Below are positions 29,089 to 37,029 of a stretch of 64,000 nucleotides of DNA, piece after piece (within the stretch, counting starts at the first letter, position 1; each line of letters opens with the position of its first letter). The stretch spans positions 1 to 64,000 of the forward strand of contig NZ_JANXWG010000150.1 in the NCBI RefSeq assembly GCF_025351285.1. Direction: 5' to 3'. The stretch is from Novosphingobium sp. GTDB taxonomy: Bacteria; Pseudomonadota; Alphaproteobacteria; Sphingomonadales; Sphingomonadaceae. Both the position numbers and the translations under genes were made by a program. The notes beneath the pieces are model-generated. The model was not told where the DNA came from. It did no database searches and worked only from the letters and a program-made list of their open reading frames with translations.

Positions 29089-29646
29089 ATGACCCAATCC
29101 ACCAAAACAGAACTCGCCACTGACCGTTTGACCGAGCGCGTTGCACTCGCAAAATCCCGCGCGACGGCTCGTGCCGAACGCGCTGCGGAATCGGCAGCAA
29201 ACGCCGGCAACGGTGCGATCGGCCTGATCAAAAAGCACCCGATCGTCACGGTTGGCGGCGCGCTCGTCGTCGGTGTCGTTGCGGCGCAATTGCTGCCCGG
29301 CAAGATCGGCACTGGCTCGCGCAAGAACTCGCGTCGCGCGTTCGAACTCGCGGCGGCGGCGGCTGAAATTGCCCTGGCTTACGGCAAGCGCGCGAGCGAC
29401 TCTGCGGCTGAAACCGGCCGCGACAGCGCAATCAGGCTTGGCCATGCCGGACACGAATTCAGCGCCAAGACCACCGATCGTTTGAACGATCTCGCCAGCG
29501 AACTCGGCAACCGTTTGAGTGACACCGGCGATGTTGCGCGCAAGCGAGGCACCGAGCTGGCGGGCTCGGCCGCAGGCATGGCACGCGACGCCAGCGTAGT
29601 GGTTGCCCGCAAATTGCGTGATCTGGCGTCTAAACTCGATTCCTGA
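29089..29646 (+). CDS. Ala-rich membrane-anchored hypothetical protein
   Basis: The 185-residue product has an N-terminal charged helix (LTERVALAKSRATARAERAA), a central hydrophobic segment (HPIVTVGGALVVGVVAAQLL) with the 'KKHP' lead typical of YqjD-like anchors. A long Ala/Arg/Asp helical C-terminal half follows (SDSAAETGRDSAIRLGHAGH). No family is named. It follows the previous gene by 16 bases and completes the four-gene membrane-protein run; a role in envelope or ribosome hibernation is only inference from the YqjD-like neighbours. Confidence 0.6.
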   Translation: MTQSTKTELATDRLTERVALAKSRATARAERAAESAANAGNGAIGLIKKHPIVTVGGALVVGVVAAQLLPGKIGTGSRKNSRRAFELAAAAAEIALAYGKRASDSAAETGRDSAIRLGHAGHEFSAKTTDRLNDLASELGNRLSDTGDVARKRGTELAGSAAGMARDASVVVARKLRDLASKLDS

Positions 29647-29733
29647 ACGGTTGTCGGGCGCAGATCGCTTGCGCACTTGACCCAGTTTTGCCACTGGCCC
29701 GGGCACTTTCCTCTCCCGAAAGAAGGCCAGGCC

Positions 29734-29955
29734 ATGCAGAAACTTCACCTCGTGATGGGTGGTCGCGTCAGCGATCCTCGCACGCTCGAATTCACGGACT
29801 TGCAGAAGATCGATTTCGTCGGGATTTTTCCCGATTACGCCAGCGCCGAAGACGCCTGGCGGGGCAAAGCTCAAAAGACCGTCGATGACGCAGAAATGCG
29901 CTACGTGATCGTCCATCTCCACCGGCTGCTCGAACCCGAAATGCCGGTAAAATAA
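29734..29955 (+). CDS. DUF4170-like small protein
   Basis: The 73-residue product, MQKLHLVMGGRVSDPRTLEF through YVIVHLHRLLEPEMPVK, matches the compact alpha/beta pattern I recall for DUF4170, with the IDFVGIFPDYASAEDAWRGK core. A GAAGG Shine-Dalgarno sequence precedes the ATG at 29734. The family is small, cytoplasmic and of unknown function, and is often near envelope genes in alphaproteobacteria. A strong terminator follows at 29963. Confidence 0.72.
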   Translation: MQKLHLVMGGRVSDPRTLEFTDLQKIDFVGIFPDYASAEDAWRGKAQKTVDDAEMRYVIVHLHRLLEPEMPVK

Positions 29956-29962
29956 CAAAAAA

Positions 29963-29982
29963 GGGGAGCCGCAAGGCTCCCC
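29963..29982. terminator. Bidirectional terminator between the DUF4170 gene and greA
   Basis: GGGGAGCC and GGCTCCCC form perfect 8-base arms with a GCAA loop, flanked by A6 on the left and TTT on the right. It can end transcripts from both the + strand gene and minus-strand greA. Confidence 0.9.
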
Positions 29983-30010
29983 TTTCCGATTCCGGCCGGA
30001 TGGCGCCCGC

Positions 30011-30487
30011 TTAGATGAATTCGATCTTCTGGACCGAGTAAAAACGGTCACCAGACGGGACAGTCACTTCGATATCCTCATCAACCCGGCGCCCGATCAG
30101 CGCTCTGCCCAGCGGTGAATTGTAGCTGATCCGTCCAAGTTTGGCGTCGGCCTCGGCTTGCCCCACGATCTGGTAACGCACCGGCTTCTCGTCGTCATCA
30201 AGCAGCGTCACCGTGGCGCCAAACACGATCCGGTCGCCCGAAAGTGTGGTCGGGTCGATGATCTGCGCGCGGCTGATGCGGTCTTCGAGGTCGGAGATCG
30301 TGGCTTCGACCTGGCCCTGCCGTTCTTTCGCGGCATGATATTCGGCATTTTCCGACAGATCGCCGTGAGCACGTGCTTCTTCGATCGATTCTACGATTCT
30401 AGGCCGCTCTTCGCGGAGCGCCTTGAGCTCGCCGGTCAGCTTTTCGTAGCCTTCCGCCAGCATCGGCAGCTTTTCAGCAGTCGCCAT
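30011..30487 (-). CDS. greA: Transcription elongation factor GreA
   Basis: The 158-residue protein rescues backtracked RNA polymerase by stimulating transcript cleavage. The N-terminal coiled coil carries the acidic tip ([20 protein letters not shown], then [20 protein letters not shown]), with D and E residues that hold the catalytic magnesium. The C-terminal FKBP-like domain has [20 protein letters not shown]. Length is exact for GreA. It follows carB on the same strand after 142 bases, the usual order in alphaproteobacteria. Confidence 0.98.
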   Translation of the reverse strand: MATAEKLPMLAEGYEKLTGELKALREERPRIVESIEEARAHGDLSENAEYHAAKERQGQVEATISDLEDRISRAQIIDPTTLSGDRIVFGATVTLLDDDEKPVRYQIVGQAEADAKLGRISYNSPLGRALIGRRVDEDIEVTVPSGDRFYSVQKIEFI

Positions 30488-30629
30488 TGCAATCCTTTCG
30501 CATTCCGTAAATCAGAACGACACCGCAAGGCACGGACATCGATGGTAGCAAACGAACCATCGCACCGCCGCCGCCGTCACGCGTCGGATCGGCTCCCGCC
30601 CCACAGCCATGTCGTGAACATGTTTGAGA

Positions 30630-33600
30630 TCAGCTATAATAGGCCTGCAAAGACTTCACTTCAAGTTCAGCCGTCCGCATGGCCTCGATTGCTTCCGATG
30701 CGGCGACGCTGGCCGCAGCGGTCGTGAAGTACGGCACTTTGCCATGCAACGCCGAACCGCGGATCGATTGCGAATCCTTGTGGCTTTGCCAGCCTTCGGT
30801 CGTGTTGAAGATCAGCGCGATGTTGCCGTCGATAATGCGGTCGACAATGTGCGGCCGCCCTTCGGCCACCTTGTTCACCCGCTCGACCACAACCCCGGCA
30901 TCAGCCAGGAAGCGTTGCGTGCCGCTGGTCGCCACAATGGTGAATCCCAGCGCGGACAAACGCTGCACCGCAGGCAGGATCTGCTGCTTGTCTCCATCCT
31001 TGACCGATACGAACACTGCCCCGGCCTGCGGCAGGATCATACCTGCGCCAAGCTGAGCCTTGGCAAAGGCCACCGCGAAATTCGCATCGATTCCCATAAC
31101 TTCGCCGGTGGACTTCATCTCGGGTGATAACACCGGATCGACGCCCGCAAAGCGCGCAAACGGGAAGACCGCTTCCTTCACCGCCATATAATCGATGTCG
31201 CGCTTGATCGGTGGCAGGTCCTTGAGCTTCTCGCCCGCCATCAGCCGCGCTGCATACTTGGCGATCGGCTGGCCGATCGCCTTGGCGACAAACGGCACCG
31301 TGCGGCTGGCACGCGGGTTGACCTCGATCAGGTACACGAGCGACTTACCGTCTTCCTCCTTGACCGCGAACTGAACGTTCATCAGTCCGCGCACGTTGAG
31401 CGCCTTGGCCAGCACGATCGCCTGCCGCTCGATCTCGGCCACGACTTCGTCGGACAGGCTGTAGGGCGGCAAGCTGCAAGCTGAATCGCCCGAATGGATG
31501 CCGGCTTCCTCGATGTGCTGAAGAATGCCCGCCACCACCACGTCGTCGCCATCGGCAAGCGCATCGACGTCACATTCGATCGCATCGCGCAGATACTGGT
31601 CGATCAGCACCGGGCTGTCGCCCGACACGCGGACGGCGGTGGCGATGTAGTCATCGAGTTGCGCCTGGCTGTCGACGATTTCCATCGCGCGTCCGCCCAG
31701 CACGTAGGACGGGCGCATCAGCACCGGGTAACCGATCCGTTCGGCCACCGCGATCGCCTCGTCGCGGCTGCGGGCGATGCCGTTTTCGGGCTGGAGCAGC
31801 CCCAGCTTCTCGACCAGCTTGGCGAAGCGTTCACGGTCTTCGGCCAGATCAATCATGTCGGGCGAAGTGCCGAGGATCGGGATGCCCGCGTCCTCGAGCG
31901 CCTGCGCCAGCTTGAGCGGGGTCTGCCCGCCGAACTGCACGATCACGCCGACCAGTTCGCCGCGCGATTGTTCGACCGCCAGGATTTCCAGAACGTCCTC
32001 AGCGGTCAGTGGTTCGAAGTAGAGCCGATCGGACGTGTCGTAATCGGTGCTGACCGTTTCCGGGTTGCAGTTGATCATGATCGTTTCGTAGCCGGCATCG
32101 TCCAAGGCGAAGCAGGCGTGGCAGCAGCAGTAATCGAACTCGATCCCCTGCCCGATGCGGTTCGGTCCGCCGCCCAGGATCACGATCTTGCGGCGATCCG
32201 ATGGCATGGCCTCGTTCTCGGGCTCGCCGAACAATGGGCCTTCGTAAGTCGAGTACATGTAGGGCGTAACCGCCTCGAACTCGGCCGCACAGCTATCGAT
32301 GCGCTTGAACACCGGGCGGACGCCCAAACGGTGGCGCAGTTCGCAGACTTCGGCCTCGCTGGTTGCGCCGGCCATGGCCTTGAGCGCATCGTGGAGCAGG
32401 CCCGAGCGCTTGGCCTGGGTTTCGCCCAAACCGCCCGCAACGCCCACCGAACGCACCGCCAAAGTGGCGAGGCGCTTGTCGGAGAAGCCCATCGCCTTCA
32501 GGCGGCGCAGTCCGGGCGCGTCGATCGGCAGCCCGTTGCCAAGGATCACGGCTTCTTCGGCGATGATTTCCTCGATGTGCCGCAGGAACCACGGATCATA
32601 TTTGGTGACCGCGTGGATGTCCTCGACGCTCATTCCCTCGCGGAACGCCTGGCCGGCCACCAGCAGCCGTTCGGGCGTGGCGCGCGACAGCGCGGCGTTG
32701 ATCTCGTCGCGGTTGGCGCCTTCCAGTTCGGGGATGCGGTTGAAGCCGTCTAGCCCGGTTTCAAGGCCTCGCAGCGCTTTCTGCAGACTTTCCTTGAAGT
32801 TCCGGCCGATGGCCATGACTTCGCCGACAGACTTCATCGCGGTGCCGAGCAGCGGTTCGGCGCCCTTGAACTTTTCGAACGCGAAGCGCGGGATCTTGGT
32901 GACGACGTAGTCGATCGTCGGCTCGAAGCTGGCAGGGGTGGCGCCGGTGATGTCGTTGGTGATCTCGTCGAGCGTGTAGCCCACCGCGAGCTTGGCCGCG
33001 ACGCGCGCGATCGGGAAGCCGGTGGCCTTCGATGCCAGCGCCGATGACCGCGAAACGCGCGGGTTCATCTCGATCACGATCAGCCGCCCGTCCTTCGGGT
33101 TGACTGCGAACTGTACGTTCGAACCACCTGTTTCTACACCGATTTCCCGCAGGACCGCGATCGATGCATTGCGCATGATCTGGTATTCCTTGTCGGTCAG
33201 CGTCAGTGCCGGGGCGACGGTGATCGAATCGCCGGTGTGGACGCCCATCGGGTCGACGTTCTCGATCGAGCAGACGATGATGCAGTTGTCCTTGCGATCG
33301 CGGACCACCTCCATCTCGTACTCTTTCCAGCCGAGCAGCGATTCGTCGATCAGCACCTCGTTGGTCGGCGAAGCGTCGATACCGCTGCGCACGATCGCCA
33401 GGAATTCCTCGCGGTTGTAGGCGATGCCGCCGCCGGTGCCGCCCATCGTGAAGCTGGGGCGGATGACCGCGGGCAAGCCGGTGCGCGCCAGAACTTCGAG
33501 CGCTTCCTCGGTGCTGTGCGCGATGCCCGAACGGGCGGATTCGAGCCCGATCTTGTCCATCGCGTCGCGGAACTTCATCCGGTCTTCGGCCTTGTCGATG

Positions 33601-33965
33601 GCTTGCGCATCGGCGCCGATCATCTGGCAGCCGTACTTTTCGAGCGTGCCGTCGCGCGCCAGCGCCAGCGCGGTGTTGAGCGCGGTCTGCCCGCCCATCG
33701 TCGGCAGGACGGCGTCAGGCCGTTCCTTGGCGATGATCTTGGCGACGATTTCGGGCGTGATCGGCTCGACATAAGTCGCGTCGGCCATGTCGGGATCGGT
33801 CATGATCGTGGCGGGGTTCGAATTGACGAGGACCACGCGGTAGCCCTCCTCCTTCAGTGCCTTGACCGCCTGCGTGCCCGAATAATCGAACTCGCAAGCC
33901 TGGCCGATGATGATCGGCCCGGCGCCGATGATCAGGATCGAGGAGATGTCAGTGCGTTTGGGCAT
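30630..33965 (-). CDS. carB: Carbamoyl-phosphate synthase large subunit
   Basis: The 1111-residue subunit makes carbamoyl phosphate for pyrimidine and arginine synthesis from ammonia delivered by CarA. It starts [20 protein letters not shown] and contains two ATP-grasp halves (for example [18 protein letters not shown] and [20 protein letters not shown]), an oligomerisation region, and a C-terminal allosteric MGS-like domain from about residue 960 ([19 protein letters not shown]). Length is normal. Its ATG overlaps the TAA of the unknown gene upstream by one base (TAATG), so its translation depends on, or is coupled to, that gene rather than directly to carA. Confidence 0.98.
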   Translation of the reverse strand: MPKRTDISSILIIGAGPIIIGQACEFDYSGTQAVKALKEEGYRVVLVNSNPATIMTDPDMADATYVEPITPEIVAKIIAKERPDAVLPTMGGQTALNTALALARDGTLEKYGCQMIGADAQAIDKAEDRMKFRDAMDKIGLESARSGIAHSTEEALEVLARTGLPAVIRPSFTMGGTGGGIAYNREEFLAIVRSGIDASPTNEVLIDESLLGWKEYEMEVVRDRKDNCIIVCSIENVDPMGVHTGDSITVAPALTLTDKEYQIMRNASIAVLREIGVETGGSNVQFAVNPKDGRLIVIEMNPRVSRSSALASKATGFPIARVAAKLAVGYTLDEITNDITGATPASFEPTIDYVVTKIPRFAFEKFKGAEPLLGTAMKSVGEVMAIGRNFKESLQKALRGLETGLDGFNRIPELEGANRDEINAALSRATPERLLVAGQAFREGMSVEDIHAVTKYDPWFLRHIEEIIAEEAVILGNGLPIDAPGLRRLKAMGFSDKRLATLAVRSVGVAGGLGETQAKRSGLLHDALKAMAGATSEAEVCELRHRLGVRPVFKRIDSCAAEFEAVTPYMYSTYEGPLFGEPENEAMPSDRRKIVILGGGPNRIGQGIEFDYCCCHACFALDDAGYETIMINCNPETVSTDYDTSDRLYFEPLTAEDVLEILAVEQSRGELVGVIVQFGGQTPLKLAQALEDAGIPILGTSPDMIDLAEDRERFAKLVEKLGLLQPENGIARSRDEAIAVAERIGYPVLMRPSYVLGGRAMEIVDSQAQLDDYIATAVRVSGDSPVLIDQYLRDAIECDVDALADGDDVVVAGILQHIEEAGIHSGDSACSLPPYSLSDEVVAEIERQAIVLAKALNVRGLMNVQFAVKEEDGKSLVYLIEVNPRASRTVPFVAKAIGQPIAKYAARLMAGEKLKDLPPIKRDIDYMAVKEAVFPFARFAGVDPVLSPEMKSTGEVMGIDANFAVAFAKAQLGAGMILPQAGAVFVSVKDGDKQQILPAVQRLSALGFTIVATSGTQRFLADAGVVVERVNKVAEGRPHIVDRIIDGNIALIFNTTEGWQSHKDSQSIRGSALHGKVPYFTTAAASVAASEAIEAMRTAELEVKSLQAYYS

Positions 33966-34738
33966 TATTTTCCAACGATATGTTCGACTAAGAGTTCAAG
34001 CAATTTTTTCGCTACGACACCCAACGCGGTGTCTTTGTACTTTTCGCTTATTTGGACGAGCATTTTTATTAATGTCTCGTAAATCAAGTAAATGCGAACA
34101 GAATGTGATCTAATCAGTTCTCGTCCTGCCGCAAGTTGAGCCAAAAACCGCTCATGTAAAGCTGCATCGCCATCAAATGCGTTAACTTTGCATAATTCTT
34201 GCCTTACACCCTCGGCAGCTTCATCAATTTCGTCACGCTGATTATCATCTATGGAGACAATACGATCAGATGCAGGAATATCTAACTGGCGTTCTTCATA
34301 CACGGTTTCCGACAATGCGCCGTCAGGTCCACCATCATGTGCTGCAGCTTCGTATTCGGCTATGACCCTCGACAGTGCAGCTTTCGTGGCACTCTCGCCG
34401 AGCCTAGAAAGACGAAGCGCAACTTCATTTGTGTTCAAGAAGTTGATAGCGTTTCTATTTTTTTCTTCTTCATTGATTCGAAACCATTTTCCGGTGTAGC
34501 GATCGCCTTCAAATTCAAGCACGTGTTCGGATTTATATTCGACCAACAATTGCATTAGATCGTTTTTGAAGATTGAATGGTCAACTTCGAACCCGAAATG
34601 GCTAAATGATCTAGACAAAAATATATTGAACGTATCCAGAAGATCTTCTTCGCTGATCCAAGCACCATTGTGGATCAGTGAAAAATTGCCCGTCCGCGAA
34701 AAAGCATGGAGCGCAAATCTGAGATAATCGCCCCTCAC
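33965..34738 (-). CDS. Unknown AT-rich gene inserted between carA and carB
   Basis: I do not recognise this 257-residue protein. It starts at a GTG (34738) that overlaps the carA stop as GTGA, giving [20 protein letters not shown], and ends in a TAA sharing one base with the carB start. No other in-frame ATG lies near the beginning. The sequence is soluble and mostly helical, with an acidic middle ([20 protein letters not shown]) and a C-terminal helix [14 protein letters not shown]. Local GC is low: about 40% in the 60 bases at 34021, against clearly higher values in both car genes. This points to horizontal acquisition, yet both junctions are translationally coupled. No nuclease or transposase motif is seen. 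Confidence 0.75.
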   Translation of the reverse strand: MRGDYLRFALHAFSRTGNFSLIHNGAWISEEDLLDTFNIFLSRSFSHFGFEVDHSIFKNDLMQLLVEYKSEHVLEFEGDRYTGKWFRINEEEKNRNAINFLNTNEVALRLSRLGESATKAALSRVIAEYEAAAHDGGPDGALSETVYEERQLDIPASDRIVSIDDNQRDEIDEAAEGVRQELCKVNAFDGDAALHERFLAQLAAGRELIRSHSVRIYLIYETLIKMLVQISEKYKDTALGVVAKKLLELLVEHIVGK

Positions 34739-36003
34739 CCCAACATCCCCACAAACCGCTCGAACAAGTAGAAACTGTCCATCGGCCCTGGGCTGGCCTC
34801 GGGGTGGTACTGCACCCCGAAGGCGCGCTTGCCGGTGATCGCGATGCCACAATTCGAGCCGTCGAACAGCGAGACGTGGGTTTCGGTCACGCCTTCGGGC
34901 AGCGTGGTGTTGTCGACCGCGAAGCCGTGGTTCATCGAGGTGATCTCGACCACGCCGTCTTCCAGCCGCTTGACCGGGTGGTTCGCGCCGCGGTGGCCCT
35001 GATGCATCTTGGCGGTCTTCGCGCCGGCGGCAAGGCCGAGCATCTGGTGGCCCAGGCAGATCCCGAAGATCGGCACGTCGCGTTCGAGCAGGCCCGCGAT
35101 CACCGGCACGGCATAAGTGCCGGTCGCGGCGGGATCGCCCGGGCCGTTGGAGAGGAACACGCCCGCGGGTTCCATCGCGAGGATCGCGTCGAGCGGGGTT
35201 TCGGCAGGAACCACCGTCACTTGCGCGCCGGCTTTCACCAGGTTCCTGAAGATGTTGTCCTTCGCGCCGTAGTCGATCGCGACGACGTGCGGCCGTCCAG
35301 AGCCAACCCCGTTGGTGTCGAGCGAAGTCGAGACACCATCGCCCGGCATCTCGACTTCGCTCGATGCGAACGGAGCTTGGGTGTTGTGGCCTTTATCTTC
35401 GGCCTCATAGCCTTGACCCAGCGTCCACACCCCGCCTTCCCAGCCCTCGTCACCCTTGCGCGTGACCAGCTTGGCGAGGTCCATGCCTTCCAGCCCCGGC
35501 CAACCTTGCGCGCGGGCGATCAGCGCGGGAATGTTGAACAGTCCTGCCGGATCGTGCGCGATCACCGAGTTGGGGGCGCCCGACAAGCGAATGCGGCGGG
35601 TCAGCGCGCGGGTATCGAGCCCGGCCAGCCCGATTTTGCCGTGCTTTTCGAGCCATTCACCGAACGTGGCCTCGCTGCGGAAGTTCGAAGGTGCGGTCAC
35701 GTCCTCGCGCACGATGCAGCCGACGGCGCCCGGCACGTCGTGGCTTTCCATGTCTTCGGCATTGGTGCCGACGTTGCCGATGTGCGGGAACGTGAAGGTG
35801 ACGATCTGCCCGGCGTAGGAGGGATCGGTCATCACCTCCTGGTAGCCGGTCATCGCGGTGTTGAAGCACACCTCGCCCACCGCGCTGCCCACCGCGCCGA
35901 AGCCCTTGCCCCACGCCACCGAACCATCGGCCAGCACTAGGACGCCCGTTGCGCCCTTCGGCTGAGGGATTTGGGGCGCGTGCGTGGTGGCGGGGTCGGC
36001 CAT
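34735..36003 (-). CDS. carA: Carbamoyl-phosphate synthase small subunit, with repeat-encoded insertion
   Basis: The 422-residue glutaminase subunit releases ammonia from glutamine for CarB. The N-terminal domain has FGEVCFNT-type sequence (here VGEVCFNTAMTGYQEVMTDP) and the GATase class I domain has the nucleophile Cys near residue 316 in FGICLGHQMLGLAAG. The catalytic His and Glu lie in YHPEASPGP. It is longer than usual CarA (about 380-400) because residues around 205-233, between the two domains, are encoded by an inserted repeat (35309-35373) that reads APFASSEVEMPGDGVSTSLD and then TNG. The start at 36003 follows no strong Shine-Dalgarno sequence. Its stop overlaps the unknown gene. Confidence 0.96.
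   Translation of the reverse strand: MADPATTHAPQIPQPKGATGVLVLADGSVAWGKGFGAVGSAVGEVCFNTAMTGYQEVMTDPSYAGQIVTFTFPHIGNVGTNAEDMESHDVPGAVGCIVREDVTAPSNFRSEATFGEWLEKHGKIGLAGLDTRALTRRIRLSGAPNSVIAHDPAGLFNIPALIARAQGWPGLEGMDLAKLVTRKGDEGWEGGVWTLGQGYEAEDKGHNTQAPFASSEVEMPGDGVSTSLDTNGVGSGRPHVVAIDYGAKDNIFRNLVKAGAQVTVVPAETPLDAILAMEPAGVFLSNGPGDPAATGTYAVPVIAGLLERDVPIFGICLGHQMLGLAAGAKTAKMHQGHRGANHPVKRLEDGVVEITSMNHGFAVDNTTLPEGVTETHVSLFDGSNCGIAITGKRAFGVQYHPEASPGPMDSFYLFERFVGMLG
35309..35373. repeat. Family A REP-like repeat inserted in frame in carA
   Basis: Two diverged copies of the 29-base unit in inverted orientation (35309-35337 and 35346-35373) are separated by 8 bases. They keep the cores GTCGAGCGAAGTCGAGA and TCTCGACTTCGCTCGA. 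The carA frame stays open through both, adding a short linker between its two domains. Confidence 0.85.
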
Positions 36004-36142
36004 GCTTGGGGGCGCTCCGTTTTCAGATTCTGGCGATGTTGCTAAGGGGCGGCGGCTAGACCCCTCGCCCCGCAGCGTCAACCTAGCGGGGGAGGATTTT
36101 TCGGCCTACATCCACCGATCGCATCAGAAAGCAGACACAACC

Positions 36143-36595
36143 ATGATCCGTGATTCCATCAAGGCCGCGCAAGTGACCGCCATGAAAGCCGGCGACAAGC
36201 CGCGCCTGGCCGCCGTGCGGCTGATTCTCGCCAAGCTGAAAGACAAGGATATCGAACTGCGCACGGCATCGGTGGTGCCGGAGGACGATATTATCGTGGT
36301 CGATGTGTTGCAGAAGATGGCCAAGCAGCGCCGCGAATCGATCGCGCTTTATGTTCAGGGCAATCGGCAGGAACTTGCGGAAGTGGAAGCTGCGGAAGTC
36401 GCGGTGATCGAGGAGTTTCTGCCCGCGCGGATGTCGGTGGAGGATACCAAGGTCGCGATCGAGGCGATCAAGAGTGAATTGGGCGCATCGGGCATGAAGG
36501 ATATGGGCAAAGTCATCGCCGAACTGAAGGCGCGGCATGGCACCATGCTTGACATGGGCGCGGCGAGCGGGCTGGTGAAGGCGGCGCTGGCGTGA
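36143..36595 (+). CDS. yqeY: GatB/YqeY domain protein
   Basis: The 150-residue helical protein starts MIRDSIKAAQVTAMKAGDKP and contains RLILAKLKDKDIELRT, EVAVIEEFLPARMS and the conserved end GKVIAELKARHGTMLDMGAA, the YqeY family core. YqeY resembles the tail domain of GatB, the tRNA-amidotransferase subunit, and may help tRNA binding or amidation; its precise role is unsettled. It is divergent from carA, 139 bases away, and is upstream of dnaG as in many alphaproteobacteria. A family A repeat follows 30 bases after its stop. Confidence 0.9.
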   Translation: MIRDSIKAAQVTAMKAGDKPRLAAVRLILAKLKDKDIELRTASVVPEDDIIVVDVLQKMAKQRRESIALYVQGNRQELAEVEAAEVAVIEEFLPARMSVEDTKVAIEAIKSELGASGMKDMGKVIAELKARHGTMLDMGAASGLVKAALA

Positions 36596-36625
36596 TGACT
36601 TGCCGTCTCGGCCACGCTCCCCTCT

Positions 36626-36654
36626 CCGTTCGTGTCGAGCGAAGTCGAGACACG
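36626..36654. repeat. Family A REP-like repeat, left copy
   Basis: A 29-base unit whose exact reverse complement occurs at 36955-36983. Both copies have the CCGTTCG end facing outward, so they form perfect inverted repeats around the GIY-YIG gene. Confidence 0.9.
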
Positions 36655-36672
36655 TCGAGCGCAGACTGACCG

Positions 36673-37029
36673 ATGGCGTTCTGGGTTTACATCCTGCGCT
36701 GCGCTGACGGCAAATATTATACCGGACATACCGACGATCTGGAGCGCCGGATCGCGCAGCACGAGGTAGGTGGTTTCTGCGACTTCACGTCACGCCGCCG
36801 GCCCGTTCATTTGATCTGGTCAGAGGCGGTTGGCACGCGGGATGAGGCCCTGGCAGCGGAGTTGCGGGTCAAGAAGTGGTCGCGTGCCAAGAAGGAGGCG
36901 CTGGCGGTGGGCGATTGGGACAAGGTTTCGTTTTTTTCCCTGCCGCCGCGTGAGCGTGTCTCGACTTCGCTCGACACGAACGGATATGTTGGTGCTGTTG
37001 CCAGCGCGGAGGGGCCCCCATGGCGCTGA
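36673..37029 (+). CDS. GIY-YIG nuclease family protein, repeat-encoded C-terminus
   Basis: The 118-residue protein begins MAFWVYILRCADGKYYTGHT, with the YIL and YTGHT forms of the GIY-YIG motif. It continues with LERRIAQHEVGG, the basic WSEAVGTRDEALAAELRVKK core including the conserved Glu, and KWSRAKKEALAVGDW, typical of small single-domain COG2827-type nucleases. Residues from about 94 (RERVSTSLDTNG onward) are encoded by the right-hand family A repeat and are unlikely to belong to the fold. The last ten bases overlap the start of dnaG. DNA-cleaving function is inferred from the family; the target is unknown. Confidence 0.85.
   Translation: MAFWVYILRCADGKYYTGHTDDLERRIAQHEVGGFCDFTSRRRPVHLIWSEAVGTRDEALAAELRVKKWSRAKKEALAVGDWDKVSFFSLPPRERVSTSLDTNGYVGAVASAEGPPWR
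36955..36983. repeat. Family A REP-like repeat, right copy
   Basis: This 29-base unit is the exact reverse complement of 36626-36654 and identical to 35-63. It lies inside the 3' end of the GIY-YIG reading frame and 36 bases before the dnaG start. Confidence 0.9.

Larger units (their letters stand above)
36626..36983. mobile_element. Candidate 358-bp REP-bounded GIY-YIG unit
   Basis: Perfect 29-base inverted repeats (36626-36654 and 36955-36983) bracket the catalytic part of a GIY-YIG nuclease gene and nothing else, between yqeY and dnaG. The layout resembles a small mobile unit made of repeats plus a nuclease, comparable in principle to REP elements with their RAYT transposases. No target-site duplication was identified, so mobility is inference. 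Confidence 0.45.
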
